From Rhizobiaceae bacterium (lineage in GTDB: Bacteria; Pseudomonadota; Alphaproteobacteria; Rhizobiales; Rhizobiaceae): a stretch of DNA of 64,000 bases. The notes under the pieces are model-generated. The model was given only the letters and a program-made list of their open reading frames with translations, was not told the origin of the DNA and did no database searches. This document shows positions 28,974 through 37,568 of this stretch, in pieces. Every line of letters begins with the position of its first letter. Position 1 is the first letter of the stretch. The translations under genes were made by a program, and so were the position numbers. The DNA lies in assembly GCA_019635755.1 (NCBI GenBank), contig JAHBYW010000006.1, forward strand, positions 1-64,000, given 5' to 3'.

Positions 28974-29768
28974 CTAGCGATCCAGTTCCGGAAAGAAGCG
29001 GTCGCCGTAAAAGCGGCGGTCGCGCTCGCCCTTGAGGCAGTCGACTGGCGGATCGGCCTGCACGGGCACGACCTGTGCCTCGGGCTGCAGCCCGCCCACT
29101 TCGAGGATCAGCTTGCGCCGGATCGCCATCGCGAACTCGGAGGCGTCGCGGATCGGCAGCACGAAGGAGCCGGGACCTCCCGTCACGCATTGCGCATAGT
29201 AGAGGTCGATGTCCGGGAAGGTGGGCGAGGGGCGGATCAGGATCGGCAGGCCGTTGATGACGATGCCCCTGGCCAGCGCGGCGTCGCGCGCCTGCTCGAC
29301 CGGCTCGCCGGTGTTGTTGGGTCCGTCACCGGAAACGTCGATCACCTGGCGCCACGACTGGTAGCCGCTGCGCTCGAACAGGCCGGCCGCGTAGTCGATC
29401 GCGCGCGAGATGGAGGTGCCGCGAAAGTCTGCGACCGCCTCGGTCTCAAGCCGGTCGGCGAAGGCGGCGGCGCTCTCGGGGCCGTCGATCACCTGCCACG
29501 GCACGAGGCTTTCCTCGCGAACCGACCCGGCCCACTCGAAATAGGTGATCGCGATGCGCCCGAGCGCGCCCTGCTCGACGGCGCGGACGAAATCGGGATG
29601 GCGGATCGCCGCGACGTAGCCGGCCCGCTGCAGGGCGAACTCTTCCGCGTCCATCGACCGCGAGACGTCGACGGCAAGCACCAGCTCGACGTCGACCTCG
29701 GTGTCGGGCGCCGCGGCGGCCACGATCCCGCAGCCGAGACAGAGAAGCAGGCTGGCCGCCAGATGCAT
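28974..29768 (-). CDS. DUF1194 von Willebrand factor A-like secreted protein
   Basis: A 264-residue protein with a signal peptide (about 1-23, ending AAAA) and a single VWA-type domain. The metal-binding site motif DVSRSM (DxSxS form) lies near residue 33, and the later GDGPNNTG loop is conserved in DUF1194. Proteins of this alphaproteobacterial family are presumed periplasmic and lack a known function. ATG 29768 was chosen because it starts the signal peptide; the upstream frame is low-complexity. It converges on metA with 11 bp between the genes. Confidence 0.87.
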   Translation of the reverse strand: MHLAASLLLCLGCGIVAAAAPDTEVDVELVLAVDVSRSMDAEEFALQRAGYVAAIRHPDFVRAVEQGALGRIAITYFEWAGSVREESLVPWQVIDGPESAAAFADRLETEAVADFRGTSISRAIDYAAGLFERSGYQSWRQVIDVSGDGPNNTGEPVEQARDAALARGIVINGLPILIRPSPTFPDIDLYYAQCVTGGPGSFVLPIRDASEFAMAIRRKLILEVGGLQPEAQVVPVQADPPVDCLKGERDRRFYGDRFFPELDR

Positions 29769-29805
29769 CGTCCAAAGGCTCCGTGCCGGCGGGCACGATC
29801 CGCGA

Positions 29806-30573
29806 TCAACGCGGCGAAAATGGGCCGGGCGGCAAGGGGGCGCGGCTGCTGCGCGCCGCACCCTGCGGCGACAGGACCGGCACGAAGACGCGGCGCGACG
29901 CGCGCTGCTTGACCGGCAGGCCCTGGTAGAGACGTTTCTGCGCCTCGACCAGGACAACGCCGGAGAACATCGGCCAGAAGCGCCGGCCGGAGCGCTCGAA
30001 AAGCTGGTGAAAGCGCATCACCCAGCGGCGGCGCGACGGCGGGTAGAACAGCGCCTCCGACCAGGCGCCGGGGGTGAAGTTCGCCTCGCGCAGCAGCGTC
30101 GTCAGCTGCCCGCGCGAATAGGGGCGGCCGGTGCCGAACGGCGTGTGCTCGAGGCGGGCCCAGACGCCGCGGCGATTGGGCGCCACGATCACCAGGCGGC
30201 CGCCGGGGGACAGAACGCGCCAGACTTCCTTCAGCGTCTCGCGCGGATCCTCGGCATGTTCGAGCGCGTGGACCAGCAGCACCCTGTCGACCGACGAATC
30301 CGGCAGCGGCAGCTCCTCCTCGAACACCAGCGCGGTCGCCGATGGACCGCCGGGCGGCCAGTTCACCGCCCCCTGCCGCGCGGGCATGAAGGCGAAAACG
30401 CGTTCGGCACCGGACCCGAGGCGATCCAGCCAGGGAAGCGCGTAGCCGAGGCCGACCAGCCGCTCCTGCGGCAGGTTGGCCCAGATCTCGCCCAGCGCGG
30501 CCGCGATCGACCGCTCGGCAAGGCGGCCGAGCAGCGAGGCATAGAAGGAGCGCAGGTCGACGATGTCCGACAT
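29806..30573 (-). CDS. Class I SAM-dependent methyltransferase
   Basis: A 255-residue methyltransferase-like protein. The central HALEHAEDPRETLKEVWRVLSPGGRLVIVAPN segment matches motifs II-III of the Methyltransf_11 family. Motif I is weak and diverged around residues 45-55 (LDRLGSGAERVFAFMP), so SAM binding is inferred. The C-terminus is basic. It is divergent from gloB, with about 100 bp between starts, an arrangement common in Rhizobiales. The substrate is unknown. Confidence 0.82.
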   Translation of the reverse strand: MSDIVDLRSFYASLLGRLAERSIAAALGEIWANLPQERLVGLGYALPWLDRLGSGAERVFAFMPARQGAVNWPPGGPSATALVFEEELPLPDSSVDRVLLVHALEHAEDPRETLKEVWRVLSPGGRLVIVAPNRRGVWARLEHTPFGTGRPYSRGQLTTLLREANFTPGAWSEALFYPPSRRRWVMRFHQLFERSGRRFWPMFSGVVLVEAQKRLYQGLPVKQRASRRVFVPVLSPQGAARSSRAPLPPGPFSPR

Positions 30574-30673
30574 GTCGCCTGACGGTAACGGCGCGAAGCT
30601 ATTTCATCAAGAAAGGCGGGTGACAGGCCGCGGCATGAACCCTATTTTCCGGCCGCAAAGAAGGAGCAGAACG

Positions 30674-31441
30674 ATGGCCATCCAGATTGACCAGTTCATG
30701 TGCCGGACCGACAATTTCGGCGTGCTCGTGCACGATCGGGACAGCGGCGACACGATCCTGATCGACGCGCCGGAGGCGACGCCGATCCTGGCGGCAATCG
30801 AACGGACCGGCTGGACGCCGCGCGCCATCTTCACGACGCATCACCACCCTGACCATGTCGAGGCGAATCTGCTGTTGAAGCAGCGCTACGGGCTGGAGAT
30901 CATCGGCCCGGCCGGGGAGGCGTCGAAGATCCCGGGCATCGACAGGACCGTCAAGGGCGGCGACAGCGTCGACTTCGGCGGCCGCAAGGTGGCGGTCATC
31001 GACACGCCCGGCCACACCGCCGGCCACATCACCTTCCACTTCGCCGACGACAAGGTGGCGTTCGCGGGTGACACGCTATTCGCCATCGGCTGCGGCCGGC
31101 TGCTGGAGTGCAAGCCGCCGGTGATGTTCGAATCGCTGAAGAAGCTCGCCGCGCTGCCCGGCGACACGCGCGTCTATTGCGGCCACGAATACACGCAGGC
31201 CAACGCCAAGTTCGCGCTGACGGTCGATCCGGAAAACGCAGCGCTGAAGGCGCGCGCGGCGCGCGTCGACGCGGCGCGCGCGGAGGGCAAGGCGACGCTT
31301 CCGACGACGATCGCGGAGGAGCTGGCGACGAACCCGTTCCTGCGCTGGGGCGACCCGGCGATCCGCAAGACCCTCGGCATGGAAGGCGCCAGCGACGCCG
31401 ACGTGTTCGCCGAGGTCAGAAAACGCAAGGACGTGTTCTGA
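30674..31441 (+). CDS. gloB: Hydroxyacylglutathione hydrolase (glyoxalase II)
   Basis: A 255-residue metallo-beta-lactamase-fold thioesterase that hydrolyses S-lactoylglutathione to lactate and glutathione. The dinuclear metal site comprises THHHPDH (55-61), His114 in TPGHTAGH, Asp133 in AGDTLF and His171 in YCGHEYT. The C-terminal helical glutathione-binding region ends with NPFLRWGDP. GGAGCAGAACG precedes the ATG at 30674. It ends 46 bp from the convergent lysoplasmalogenase gene. Confidence 0.95.
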   Translation: MAIQIDQFMCRTDNFGVLVHDRDSGDTILIDAPEATPILAAIERTGWTPRAIFTTHHHPDHVEANLLLKQRYGLEIIGPAGEASKIPGIDRTVKGGDSVDFGGRKVAVIDTPGHTAGHITFHFADDKVAFAGDTLFAIGCGRLLECKPPVMFESLKKLAALPGDTRVYCGHEYTQANAKFALTVDPENAALKARAARVDAARAEGKATLPTTIAEELATNPFLRWGDPAIRKTLGMEGASDADVFAEVRKRKDVF

Positions 31442-31466
31442 GGCAGGTCACGGCGGGCGACATCCA

Positions 31467-31485
31467 GCGCGGCGCGGGGCCGCGC
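31467..31485. terminator. Possible bidirectional terminator hairpin
   Basis: GCGCGGC (31467-31473) pairs with GCCGCGC (31479-31485) in the gap between the converging gloB and lysoplasmalogenase genes. There is no T run, so only a Rho-type or stability role is plausible. Confidence 0.3.
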
Positions 31486-31487
31486 GT

Positions 31488-32159
31488 TCAGGGCGCCACG
31501 AAACCCAGCGTGATGCCGAGCTGCGCCAGCACGTAGGTGATCCACACGACGTAGCGCATCAGGTCGCGCAAGGGGTTGATCGCCGGCATCAGGAACTTCT
31601 CGATGGCGAGCACGGTGTCGGAGAAGACGAACAGCAGCGCGCCGGCGATGACCCACAGGCTGTCGAGCGTCAGCGCCGCCAGGCCCATCGCGAGGATGGC
31701 GAAGACGTAGACGAAGATCAGCGGCCGCATCGATGCCGGCACGTAGATCATCAGCAGAACCAGCATGAAGAGCGTGGAGACGGTCATGACGACCGCGACC
31801 CCCAGCCGGAGCCATTCGGCCGTCAGCAGGCCGGCACCGCCGCCGACCTGATAGAACAGCACCGCGTAGACGACCTGCGCCACCAGGAAGCAGAGCACGC
31901 CGGGCTGGAACAGCCGGTCGTCCTCGCGCGACAGAAGCGCGTCGCCGGCGGCGCTGAAGGCGAGCCCGAGGGCCAGAAGCAGCGGCCCGCCGACGATGCC
32001 GGCAAGGACCGCGAGCAGCACGGCCGGCAGCGTCTTGACGATCGTCCGAAGCCAGGTCGGATGCCGGCTGAGAAGCAGGAGGTAGAGGACCGCGGCCGCG
32101 ACGGCTGCGATAAGCGTGCCGTTGGGCAGGGCCTCGAGGCCGCCCGGAAAAGGCATCAT
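31488..32159 (-). CDS. Lysoplasmalogenase / YhhN family membrane protein
   Basis: A 223-residue protein with about eight membrane helices matching the YhhN/TMEM86 family. Eukaryotic members hydrolyse lysoplasmalogens; the bacterial substrate is not established. Conserved features include FSAAGDALLS around 70-80 and VFSDTVLAIEKFL near 180-192. Its two consecutive ATGs overlap the stop of the upstream YddG-like gene, giving a coupled two-gene operon. The start at 32159 uses the first ATG. Confidence 0.85.
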   Translation of the reverse strand: MMPFPGGLEALPNGTLIAAVAAAVLYLLLLSRHPTWLRTIVKTLPAVLLAVLAGIVGGPLLLALGLAFSAAGDALLSREDDRLFQPGVLCFLVAQVVYAVLFYQVGGGAGLLTAEWLRLGVAVVMTVSTLFMLVLLMIYVPASMRPLIFVYVFAILAMGLAALTLDSLWVIAGALLFVFSDTVLAIEKFLMPAINPLRDLMRYVVWITYVLAQLGITLGFVAP

Positions 32160-33043
32160 GAGTCTGTCCCCGCGGTTCCCGCGCGCCGGCCGAAAAGAAA
32201 GGATTTCGCGGCCAGAATCGCCCCGCCGGTGATCAAGACGCAGGCCAGGAGGAGCGTCAAGCTCGGCTCGGCGAAACCTGTGAGTATCAGCACCAGCGTC
32301 GACAGGAGCGGCGAGGCGTAGCTCGCGGCGCCGAGGACCTGGATGTTGCCGTGCTTGACCCCGTAGTCCCAGGCATAGAAGGCGGCGCCGACGGGCATCA
32401 CGCCGAGCCCGGCCACGGCGACCCATTGCAGCGGGCTGGCCGGCATCACGGTTTCCTCCAGCAGAAGGTGGCAGACCAGCGAGAGCAGGGCGGTCGCGGC
32501 GCAGAACCACGTCACCATCGAGGTCGGCACGGCGGAGTAGCGGCGGGACAGCAGCGAATAGGCCGACCACACGAAGGCGCAGGCGAAGGCGGCGAGATAG
32601 CCCAGCGCATATCGCCCGTCGAAGCTGATGCCGCCGCCGCGCGTGACGATCAGCACCGTGCCGAGGAGGCCCAGCGCAGCGCCGGCGACGTGGTACCAGC
32701 GCAGCCGCTCGCCAGGCATCAGCGCCGACCCGATGACGATGAAGAGCGGCCACAGATAGGCGATGAGGCTCGCCTCGACGGCGGGCGCGTTGCGCAGCGC
32801 GGTGAAATAGAGGAAGTGGTAGCCGAACAGGCCGCCGATGCCGATCAGCCAGACGACCGGCGGCACCGGGCCGGCCTTCGCGGCCGGCAGGACGGCGCGC
32901 GCGGCGAGCCCGACCACGGTTCCTACCGAAAAGGTCAGGGCCGACAGCAGGAAGGGCGGCACGGCGCCCGACGCATCGGTGAGGAGCGCCAGCAGCGCCC
33001 ACATGGCCACGGCGGAGAAGCCGACAAGGGTGGCTCGCAGCAT
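32156..33043 (-). CDS. YddG-like DMT exporter
   Basis: A 295-residue ten-helix EamA-family transporter. It resembles the YddG subgroup, which exports aromatic amino acids and analogues: compare the VEASLIAYLWPLFIVIGSAL and YAWDYGVKHGNIQVLGAASY segments. ATG 33043 was chosen because helix 1 begins within a few residues. An upstream start at 33139 would add 32 mostly charged residues. It is translationally coupled to the lysoplasmalogenase gene and divergent from rpmB. Confidence 0.86.
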   Translation of the reverse strand: MLRATLVGFSAVAMWALLALLTDASGAVPPFLLSALTFSVGTVVGLAARAVLPAAKAGPVPPVVWLIGIGGLFGYHFLYFTALRNAPAVEASLIAYLWPLFIVIGSALMPGERLRWYHVAGAALGLLGTVLIVTRGGGISFDGRYALGYLAAFACAFVWSAYSLLSRRYSAVPTSMVTWFCAATALLSLVCHLLLEETVMPASPLQWVAVAGLGVMPVGAAFYAWDYGVKHGNIQVLGAASYASPLLSTLVLILTGFAEPSLTLLLACVLITGGAILAAKSFLFGRRAGTAGTDS

Positions 33044-33123
33044 GTGTGTCTGGCCCGGTTCCCGCCTCGCGCGGCCGGGATATAGGCCGTTTCGGCGGTG
33101 CCGGGCAATGAGTCGGCGGATGC

Positions 33124-33152
33124 TTGACCAATCGGCCAAATGCCACTATGGA
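33124..33152 (+). promoter_or_regulatory. Putative rpmB promoter
   Basis: TTGACC (33124-33129) and TATGGA (33147-33152) are separated by 17 bases, about 95 bases before the rpmB start. Confidence 0.5.
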
Positions 33153-33247
33153 ACCCCGACTTTTCCAGAGGCCGCCCGACTGTCCGCGCGCCAGCATCCC
33201 GGTGCGGCGCGGTCCATTGGCCGAAGAACGAACCGAAGGTAACAGAA

Positions 33248-33544
33248 ATGTCCCGCGCCTGCGAACTCACCGGCAAGGCCGTGCTCTCCGGGCACAATGT
33301 CAGCCATGCCAACAACAAGACGAAGCGCAAGTTCCTGCCGAACCTCGTCAACGTCACGCTGATCTCCGAAGCGCTGAACCAGAACGTGAAGCTGCGCATC
33401 TCGGCCAACGCGCTGCGCTCGGTCGAGCATCGCGGCGGTCTCGACGCGTTCCTGGCCAAGGCCAAGGAGAGCGAGCTGTCGCAGCGCGCGCGCCTGCTGA
33501 AGAAGCAGGTCGCCAAGAAGCTGGCCGAGCAGCCGGCCGCCTGA
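33248..33544 (+). CDS. rpmB: 50S ribosomal protein L28
   Basis: A 98-residue ribosomal protein of the large subunit. The N-terminal [22 protein letters not shown] and the [13 protein letters not shown] segment are the L28 signature. The alphaproteobacterial form has a longer basic C-terminal helix than E. coli L28 (78 residues), and that is seen here. It stands as a single gene, as is usual in this class, and a GC hairpin follows its stop. Confidence 0.97.
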   Translation: MSRACELTGKAVLSGHNVSHANNKTKRKFLPNLVNVTLISEALNQNVKLRISANALRSVEHRGGLDAFLAKAKESELSQRARLLKKQVAKKLAEQPAA

Positions 33545-33551
33545 CGCGTCC

Positions 33552-33570
33552 GGCGGGCCTCGGGCCCGCC
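33552..33570 (+). terminator. GC hairpin after rpmB
   Basis: GGCGGGC (33552-33558) pairs with GCCCGCC (33564-33570). No T run follows; the preQ1 element begins immediately afterwards, so this may only partly stop transcription from rpmB. Confidence 0.4.
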
Positions 33571-33571
33571 A

Positions 33572-33600
33572 CTGGTTCCATTACCCAGGATAAAAAAATG
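33572..33600 (+). ncRNA. preQ1-I riboswitch overlapping the start codon
   Basis: P1 is CTGG (33572-33575) with CCAG (33585-33588). The loop begins with TTC, and C84 (33584), just before the 3' P1 strand, is the expected preQ1-pairing cytosine. The tail contains ATAAAAAA, identical to the adenine-rich tail of the B. subtilis queC aptamer. P2 would form between CAT (33579-33581) and ATG (33598-33600), which is the start codon itself. The only Shine-Dalgarno-like bases, AGGA, lie at the end of P1. Ligand binding should therefore shut off translation. Confidence 0.87.
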
Positions 33601-34272
33601 CACTCCGTCCGATATCTGCCCTTCGTGGCCGCGATGGCACTCGTCGTCGTGGCCTCCAACGTGCTCGTGCAGTTCCCGGTCGACGCGACTGTCGGCCCGC
33701 TGTCGCTGGCCGATGTGCTGACCTGGGGCGCCTTCACCTATCCCTTCGCGTTCCTGGTCACCGACCTCGCCAACCGCCGGCACGGTCCGGCGATGGCGCG
33801 CCGCATCGTCTTCGTCGGCTTCATGATCGCGGTGGCGTGCTCGATCGTCGTGCCGCCGCTGCTGTTCGCGCTCGGGCTCATCGACTTCGAGACCGCGGCG
33901 GCGCGGCTGGTGCGCATCGCGATCGCGTCGGGCACGGCGTTCCTGACGGCGCAGCTTCTCGACGTGACCGTGTTCAACCGCCTGCGGCGGCGGTCGTGGT
34001 GGCGCGCGCCGATCTTCGGGACGCTGGCCGGCTCGGTGGTCGACACGGCGATCTTCTTCACCGTCGGCTTCTCCGCGCTGTTCGCCTTCGCCGGTCCCGA
34101 CGACGCCTTCGCGCTCGAAGCCGCGCCGCTGCTCGGCCTGCTGCCGGTCGAGGCGGAGCGCTGGATGTCCTGGGCGCTGGGCGACCTGGCGGTGAAGCTG
34201 CTGATCGCGGCCTTCGCGCTCATCCCCTACCGGCTGATCGCCGCGAAATGGAGCGAGCCGGCCGTCGCCTGA
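33598..34272 (+). CDS. Queuosine precursor transporter (YhhQ/VUT family)
   Basis: A 224-residue membrane protein with about six helices, of the COG1738 family that imports preQ0 and preQ1 for queuosine synthesis. Conserved segments include DVLTWGAFTYPFAFLVTDLANRR (about 38-60), LLDVTVFNRLR and GSVVDTAIFF. The start at ATG 33598 is supported by the preQ1-I aptamer that ends on it. Import would thus be reduced when preQ1 is plentiful. GluQ at 1.9 kb further modifies queuosine. Confidence 0.93.
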   Translation: MHSVRYLPFVAAMALVVVASNVLVQFPVDATVGPLSLADVLTWGAFTYPFAFLVTDLANRRHGPAMARRIVFVGFMIAVACSIVVPPLLFALGLIDFETAAARLVRIAIASGTAFLTAQLLDVTVFNRLRRRSWWRAPIFGTLAGSVVDTAIFFTVGFSALFAFAGPDDAFALEAAPLLGLLPVEAERWMSWALGDLAVKLLIAAFALIPYRLIAAKWSEPAVA

Positions 34273-34284
34273 AGCGCGGCGCGG

Positions 34285-34542
34285 TCAGCCTCGCTCGATC
34301 AGGAACTGGTGGCCGTTTCCGATCTTGATGGTCTGAATCAGCCGGTGGCCGGCCTCGGTACAGAAAGCGGGGATATCGACGGTGGCCAGCGGATCGGTCG
34401 TCGCGACCCACAGTCGGTCGCCAGCCTCCATCGAGGCCAGGCGCTTGCGCGCTTTCAGCACAGGCAGCGGGCAGTTCAGCCCCTTGAGGTCGTAGGTCGC
34501 GGGCGCTCGCTGCAAGGCGCGGCCTAAAGCATCTTGCAGCAA
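34285..34542 (-). CDS. TusA-family sulfurtransferase-like protein
   Basis: An 85-residue SirA/TusA fold protein with the catalytic CPLP motif (Cys24 from the start used here). TusA relays sulfur for tRNA thiolation, and paralogues serve other sulfur-transfer routes; the exact partner is unknown. No ATG fits. TTG 34542 is preceded by AGGTGAT at a 6-base spacing, while TTG 34515 would give 76 residues, closer to typical homologues. An 8-bp hairpin covers the first start. It converges on the queuosine transporter gene with a 12-bp gap. Confidence 0.78.
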   Translation of the reverse strand: MLQDALGRALQRAPATYDLKGLNCPLPVLKARKRLASMEAGDRLWVATTDPLATVDIPAFCTEAGHRLIQTIKIGNGHQFLIERG

Positions 34543-34558
34543 GGTGGCATCACCTTGC
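34539..34558 (-). promoter_or_regulatory. Hairpin over the TusA translation start
   Basis: GCAAGGTG (34539-34546) and CACCTTGC (34551-34558) form a perfect 8-bp inverted repeat with a four-base loop. In the leftward mRNA it contains both the AGGTGAT ribosome-binding site and the proposed TTG start. Confidence 0.45.
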
Positions 34559-34589
34559 GTCGCACAAATGCGGCCAAAACAATGAGATG

Positions 34590-34638
34590 GACCATGATCC
34601 GCCCCGAAAACCGCTGCGCACTTTTCGGGATCATGGTC
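34590..34638. repeat. Rhizobial extragenic palindrome
   Basis: GACCATGATCC (34590-34600) and GGATCATGGTC (34628-34638) are perfect inverted repeats, with inner arms CCGAAAA and TTTTCGG. Elements with this ATGATCC/CCGAAAA pattern recur between genes in Mesorhizobium-like genomes. It lies just past the end of the L,D-transpeptidase gene and could also terminate transcription. Confidence 0.7.
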
Positions 34639-35906
34639 TATGAGCCGAAGAGGTTGCTGATCCGCTTGCCGACCTTGCCGAGGCGGCTCTCCGGCTCGGG
34701 CTCGACGACCTGCACGGCCTCGGGTCCTGCCTTGGGCATGGAGGCCTCGCGCTTGGCCTCGTCCTTCGCGGTCTTCTCGGCGGCCTTGCGGGCGTCCTCG
34801 GCGGCCTTGGCGGCTGCCTTTTCCTCGGCGTCCTTCTTCCTGGCGGCCTCGGCCGCCTCGAGGGCCGCCATGCGCCGGCCGGCCTCGCTGTCGGCGCGTC
34901 CCATCGGGCCGCTGACGACGACGGTGCCGTCGGCGGCCATCGAGGGCGGCTCGACCGAGACGCGCTCGCCGCGGGCGCGGCGCTTGGTCCAGTCGGAGAC
35001 GACGCCCGCCTCCTTGACGCCGACGATCGACGGCTTCGGAGACGCCAGGTCTGTCTTCGCCGAAAAGGTGGCGAACTCGACGTCGAACTTCGCCTTGTGC
35101 GACTGATAGGCCGTCGCCAGCTCCGGCGAGACCGTCGTGGTCGCCGGGCACGCACCCGTCGCCGAGAACGGGCGGCCGTCGAGCGGCGTCTGGTTGAAGA
35201 CGTAGCGCTTCTCGCAGACGTCGACCTTGGGCGGCACCTTGGTCAGCTCGAAATGGTCGTAGCCTTCCTTCAGCATCTGCCAGAAGGCGTAGTTCGGGTC
35301 GTTGCGGTAGCGCGCCATGTTGGCGGCGGTCATGCGGAACGGAAACGCCTGGATCTGGAACTCGGTCTGGCCGCCCTCGAAGGCGTCGCGCGCGAAGGCG
35401 TAGATCTGCTCCATCGGGCCGTTCTTCATCGAGTAGCAGCCCGAGGAGGAACAGTCGCCATGCACCATCAGGTGCGCGCCCGTGCGCCCGTTGGCGCGGT
35501 CGTAGGCGTTCGGATAGCCGATGTCGAAGGAGAGGTGGTAGCTAGAGTTGGGATTCATCTGGCCCGGACGGACCATGTAGAAGCCCTCCGGCGCCTGGCG
35601 GTCGCCCTCGATGTATTTCGGGCCGAGCTTCCCGGAGAACTTGCAGATGTCGTAGGAGGCGATGATGTCGTAGCGGCCGTTCGACTTCTGCTTCCAGACC
35701 TCGAGCTTGCCCTCTTCCTTGAAGATGCGGCCGAGCACGGGGGACGTCCGGCTCATCCCCTTCGACGCCATCGCCCTGACGATCTCCGGCGACAGCTTGG
35801 CGTTGGCGCGCGCGCCATACGCCATCTCCTTGTAGTCCTGCTCGGTGCAGCCGACGAGTGCGAGCGCACCGAGAAACAGAGCGACACGGGCGTATCTGTG
35901 GATCAT
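34638..35906 (-). CDS. L,D-transpeptidase (YafK/YkuD-like) lipoprotein
   Basis: A 422-residue lipoprotein. The signal peptide ends LVGC, making Cys20 the lipid site. The YkuD-type catalytic region has His149 and Cys157 in HGDCSSSGC, so the enzyme would act on peptidoglycan stem peptides, making 3-3 cross-links or attaching and releasing proteins. Beyond about 330 the chain is an Ala/Lys/Glu-rich coiled coil (335-395), an extension beyond the usual YafK length. ATG 35906 was chosen because it starts the signal peptide. Its last base meets the extragenic palindrome. Confidence 0.9.
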   Translation of the reverse strand: MIHRYARVALFLGALALVGCTEQDYKEMAYGARANAKLSPEIVRAMASKGMSRTSPVLGRIFKEEGKLEVWKQKSNGRYDIIASYDICKFSGKLGPKYIEGDRQAPEGFYMVRPGQMNPNSSYHLSFDIGYPNAYDRANGRTGAHLMVHGDCSSSGCYSMKNGPMEQIYAFARDAFEGGQTEFQIQAFPFRMTAANMARYRNDPNYAFWQMLKEGYDHFELTKVPPKVDVCEKRYVFNQTPLDGRPFSATGACPATTTVSPELATAYQSHKAKFDVEFATFSAKTDLASPKPSIVGVKEAGVVSDWTKRRARGERVSVEPPSMAADGTVVVSGPMGRADSEAGRRMAALEAAEAARKKDAEEKAAAKAAEDARKAAEKTAKDEAKREASMPKAGPEAVQVVEPEPESRLGKVGKRISNLFGS

Positions 35907-36080
35907 CAGCAAACTTGGCGTCTGGTCACGTTTGTGCTGGCCTGCCGGCCCCCGAATGCGCCGGCACCCTAGGCCGGTTAGCCTTGAAAATCGATTACCG
36001 CAAGCGCGGCCCGATTTCACTCACGGCTTTGTCATTGCAACCGGCCAAGGGCGATTTTGTGGCGCGGCGGTGGCTTCGGA

Positions 36081-36368
36081 TCAGCCGCGGTCGTGTCGCA
36101 GGTAGCCGTGGCTGGCCAGCGGCACCGCGAGATGGCCCTGGCCCATGTCGCGCCAGGCGAGGGAACGCTCGAAGCGGTCGACGCCGATGTCGGCGAGGCG
36201 GACGTCGCTCAGCTTCCCGTATTCGCGCTCCAGGCGCAGCGTCTCCAACCAGCGCGTGGGCGCGGCGACCAGCGCCGCGATGCGGGCCGCCAGGCTGCCG
36301 CCCGCATCGTCGCGGGACAGCATGAAACGCCCGGCATCGGGGCGGCGGTCGAATTCGAGGACAGTCAT
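36081..36368 (-). CDS. DUF1127 domain-containing small protein
   Basis: A 95-residue protein with a C-terminal YjiS-like DUF1127 motif: REYGKLSDVRLADIGVDR at about residues 49-66. Short arginine-rich DUF1127 proteins in alphaproteobacteria bind RNA or affect phosphate and carbon metabolism in the few cases studied. AGGAGT lies 5 bases before the ATG at 36368. It stands alone between the transpeptidase and accA genes. A specific role cannot be assigned. Confidence 0.82.
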   Translation of the reverse strand: MTVLEFDRRPDAGRFMLSRDDAGGSLAARIAALVAAPTRWLETLRLEREYGKLSDVRLADIGVDRFERSLAWRDMGQGHLAVPLASHGYLRHDRG

Positions 36369-36518
36369 GGGATACTCCTGAGCTTGCATGGGCGAAATCC
36401 CGGGAATCCCGCCTCGACCGTCACGATCGAGATCCGAAATGTCACCGAAACATCGCTGAAGTGTTCGCGGGGTGCGGCCCTGCCGTCACCCGGCGAGGCC
36501 CGGCTGGGGCGTGACGGT

Positions 36519-37469
36519 CTAGAGCCCCCGGCCGATGGCGAGATATTTGTCCCGCCGGTGTTCTCGATAGTCCATGTTCGATTGTCCGAGTTCGCGCAGC
36601 GCGCTGTCGATCTGGTCGCCGGTCGCGTCCATCACCGCCTGGGCGCCGCGGTGGGCGCCGCCCAGCGGCTCCGGCACGATGCCGTCGATGACCTTCAGCT
36701 CGAGCAGATCCTGCGCGGTGATCTTCATGTTGGTCGCGGCGTCCTTGGCGCGGGTCGAGTCGTGCCAGAGGATGGAGGCGGCGCCTTCGGGCGAGATGAC
36801 CGAGTAGATGGCGTGCTCCAGCATATAGACCTTGTTGGCCGTAGCGATGGCGATGGCGCCGCCGGAACCCCCCTCGCCGATGATCACCGACAGCGAGGGG
36901 ACCCTGAGCCCCAGGCAGGCCGAGGTCGAGCGCGCGATGGCCTCGGCCTGGCCGCGCTCCTCGGCGCCGATGCCGGGATAGGCGCCGGCGGTGTCGACCA
37001 GGCTGATCACCGGCACGCCGAACCGGTCGGCGAGCTCCATGATGCGCACGGCCTTGCGGTAGCCCTCGGGCTTGGCCATGCCGAAATTGTGCTTGAGCCG
37101 GGTCTTGGTGTCGGAACCCTTCTCCTGGCCGATGACCGCAACCGGATTGCCGCGGAAGCGCGCGAAACCGCCGATGATGGCGTTGTCCTCGCCGAAGGCG
37201 CGGTCGCCGGCCAGCGGCGTGAAGTCGGTGAACAGACGGCCGACATAGTCGACGCAGTGCGGGCGGTCCGGATGCCTCGCGACCTGCGCCTTCTGCCAGG
37301 GGGTCAGCGCCTTGTAGAGCTCGCGCAGCAATTCCTGGACGCGCTTCTCCAGGCGGGAAATCTCGCCGGCCACGTCGATCGCGTCGCTGGTTTCTGCGAG
37401 CTTCTTCAGCTCAAGGATTTTTCCTTCGAGGTCGGCGATCGGCTTTTCGAAATCGAGATAATTGTACAT
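36519..37469 (-). CDS. accA: Acetyl-CoA carboxylase carboxyltransferase subunit alpha
   Basis: A 316-residue subunit that, with AccD, transfers the carboxyl group from biotin to acetyl-CoA to form malonyl-CoA, the first step of fatty-acid synthesis. The opening [15 protein letters not shown], the [16 protein letters not shown] box and the [11 protein letters not shown] acyl-CoA-binding segment are diagnostic. ATG 37469 gives the usual length; the frame extends 28 residues further without a good ribosome-binding site. It lies 99 bp downstream of xerD on the same strand. Confidence 0.97.
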   Translation of the reverse strand: MYNYLDFEKPIADLEGKILELKKLAETSDAIDVAGEISRLEKRVQELLRELYKALTPWQKAQVARHPDRPHCVDYVGRLFTDFTPLAGDRAFGEDNAIIGGFARFRGNPVAVIGQEKGSDTKTRLKHNFGMAKPEGYRKAVRIMELADRFGVPVISLVDTAGAYPGIGAEERGQAEAIARSTSACLGLRVPSLSVIIGEGGSGGAIAIATANKVYMLEHAIYSVISPEGAASILWHDSTRAKDAATNMKITAQDLLELKVIDGIVPEPLGGAHRGAQAVMDATGDQIDSALRELGQSNMDYREHRRDKYLAIGRGL

Positions 37470-37568
37470 TCCTGAAGGGACCAGAGACCTGACCGGTGGC
37501 GGGCGCAAAAGCTGCGGAATCCGGGTCGCCGGCCGCATGAAAGCCGCCCTCACATATAGGCGGCGAGC

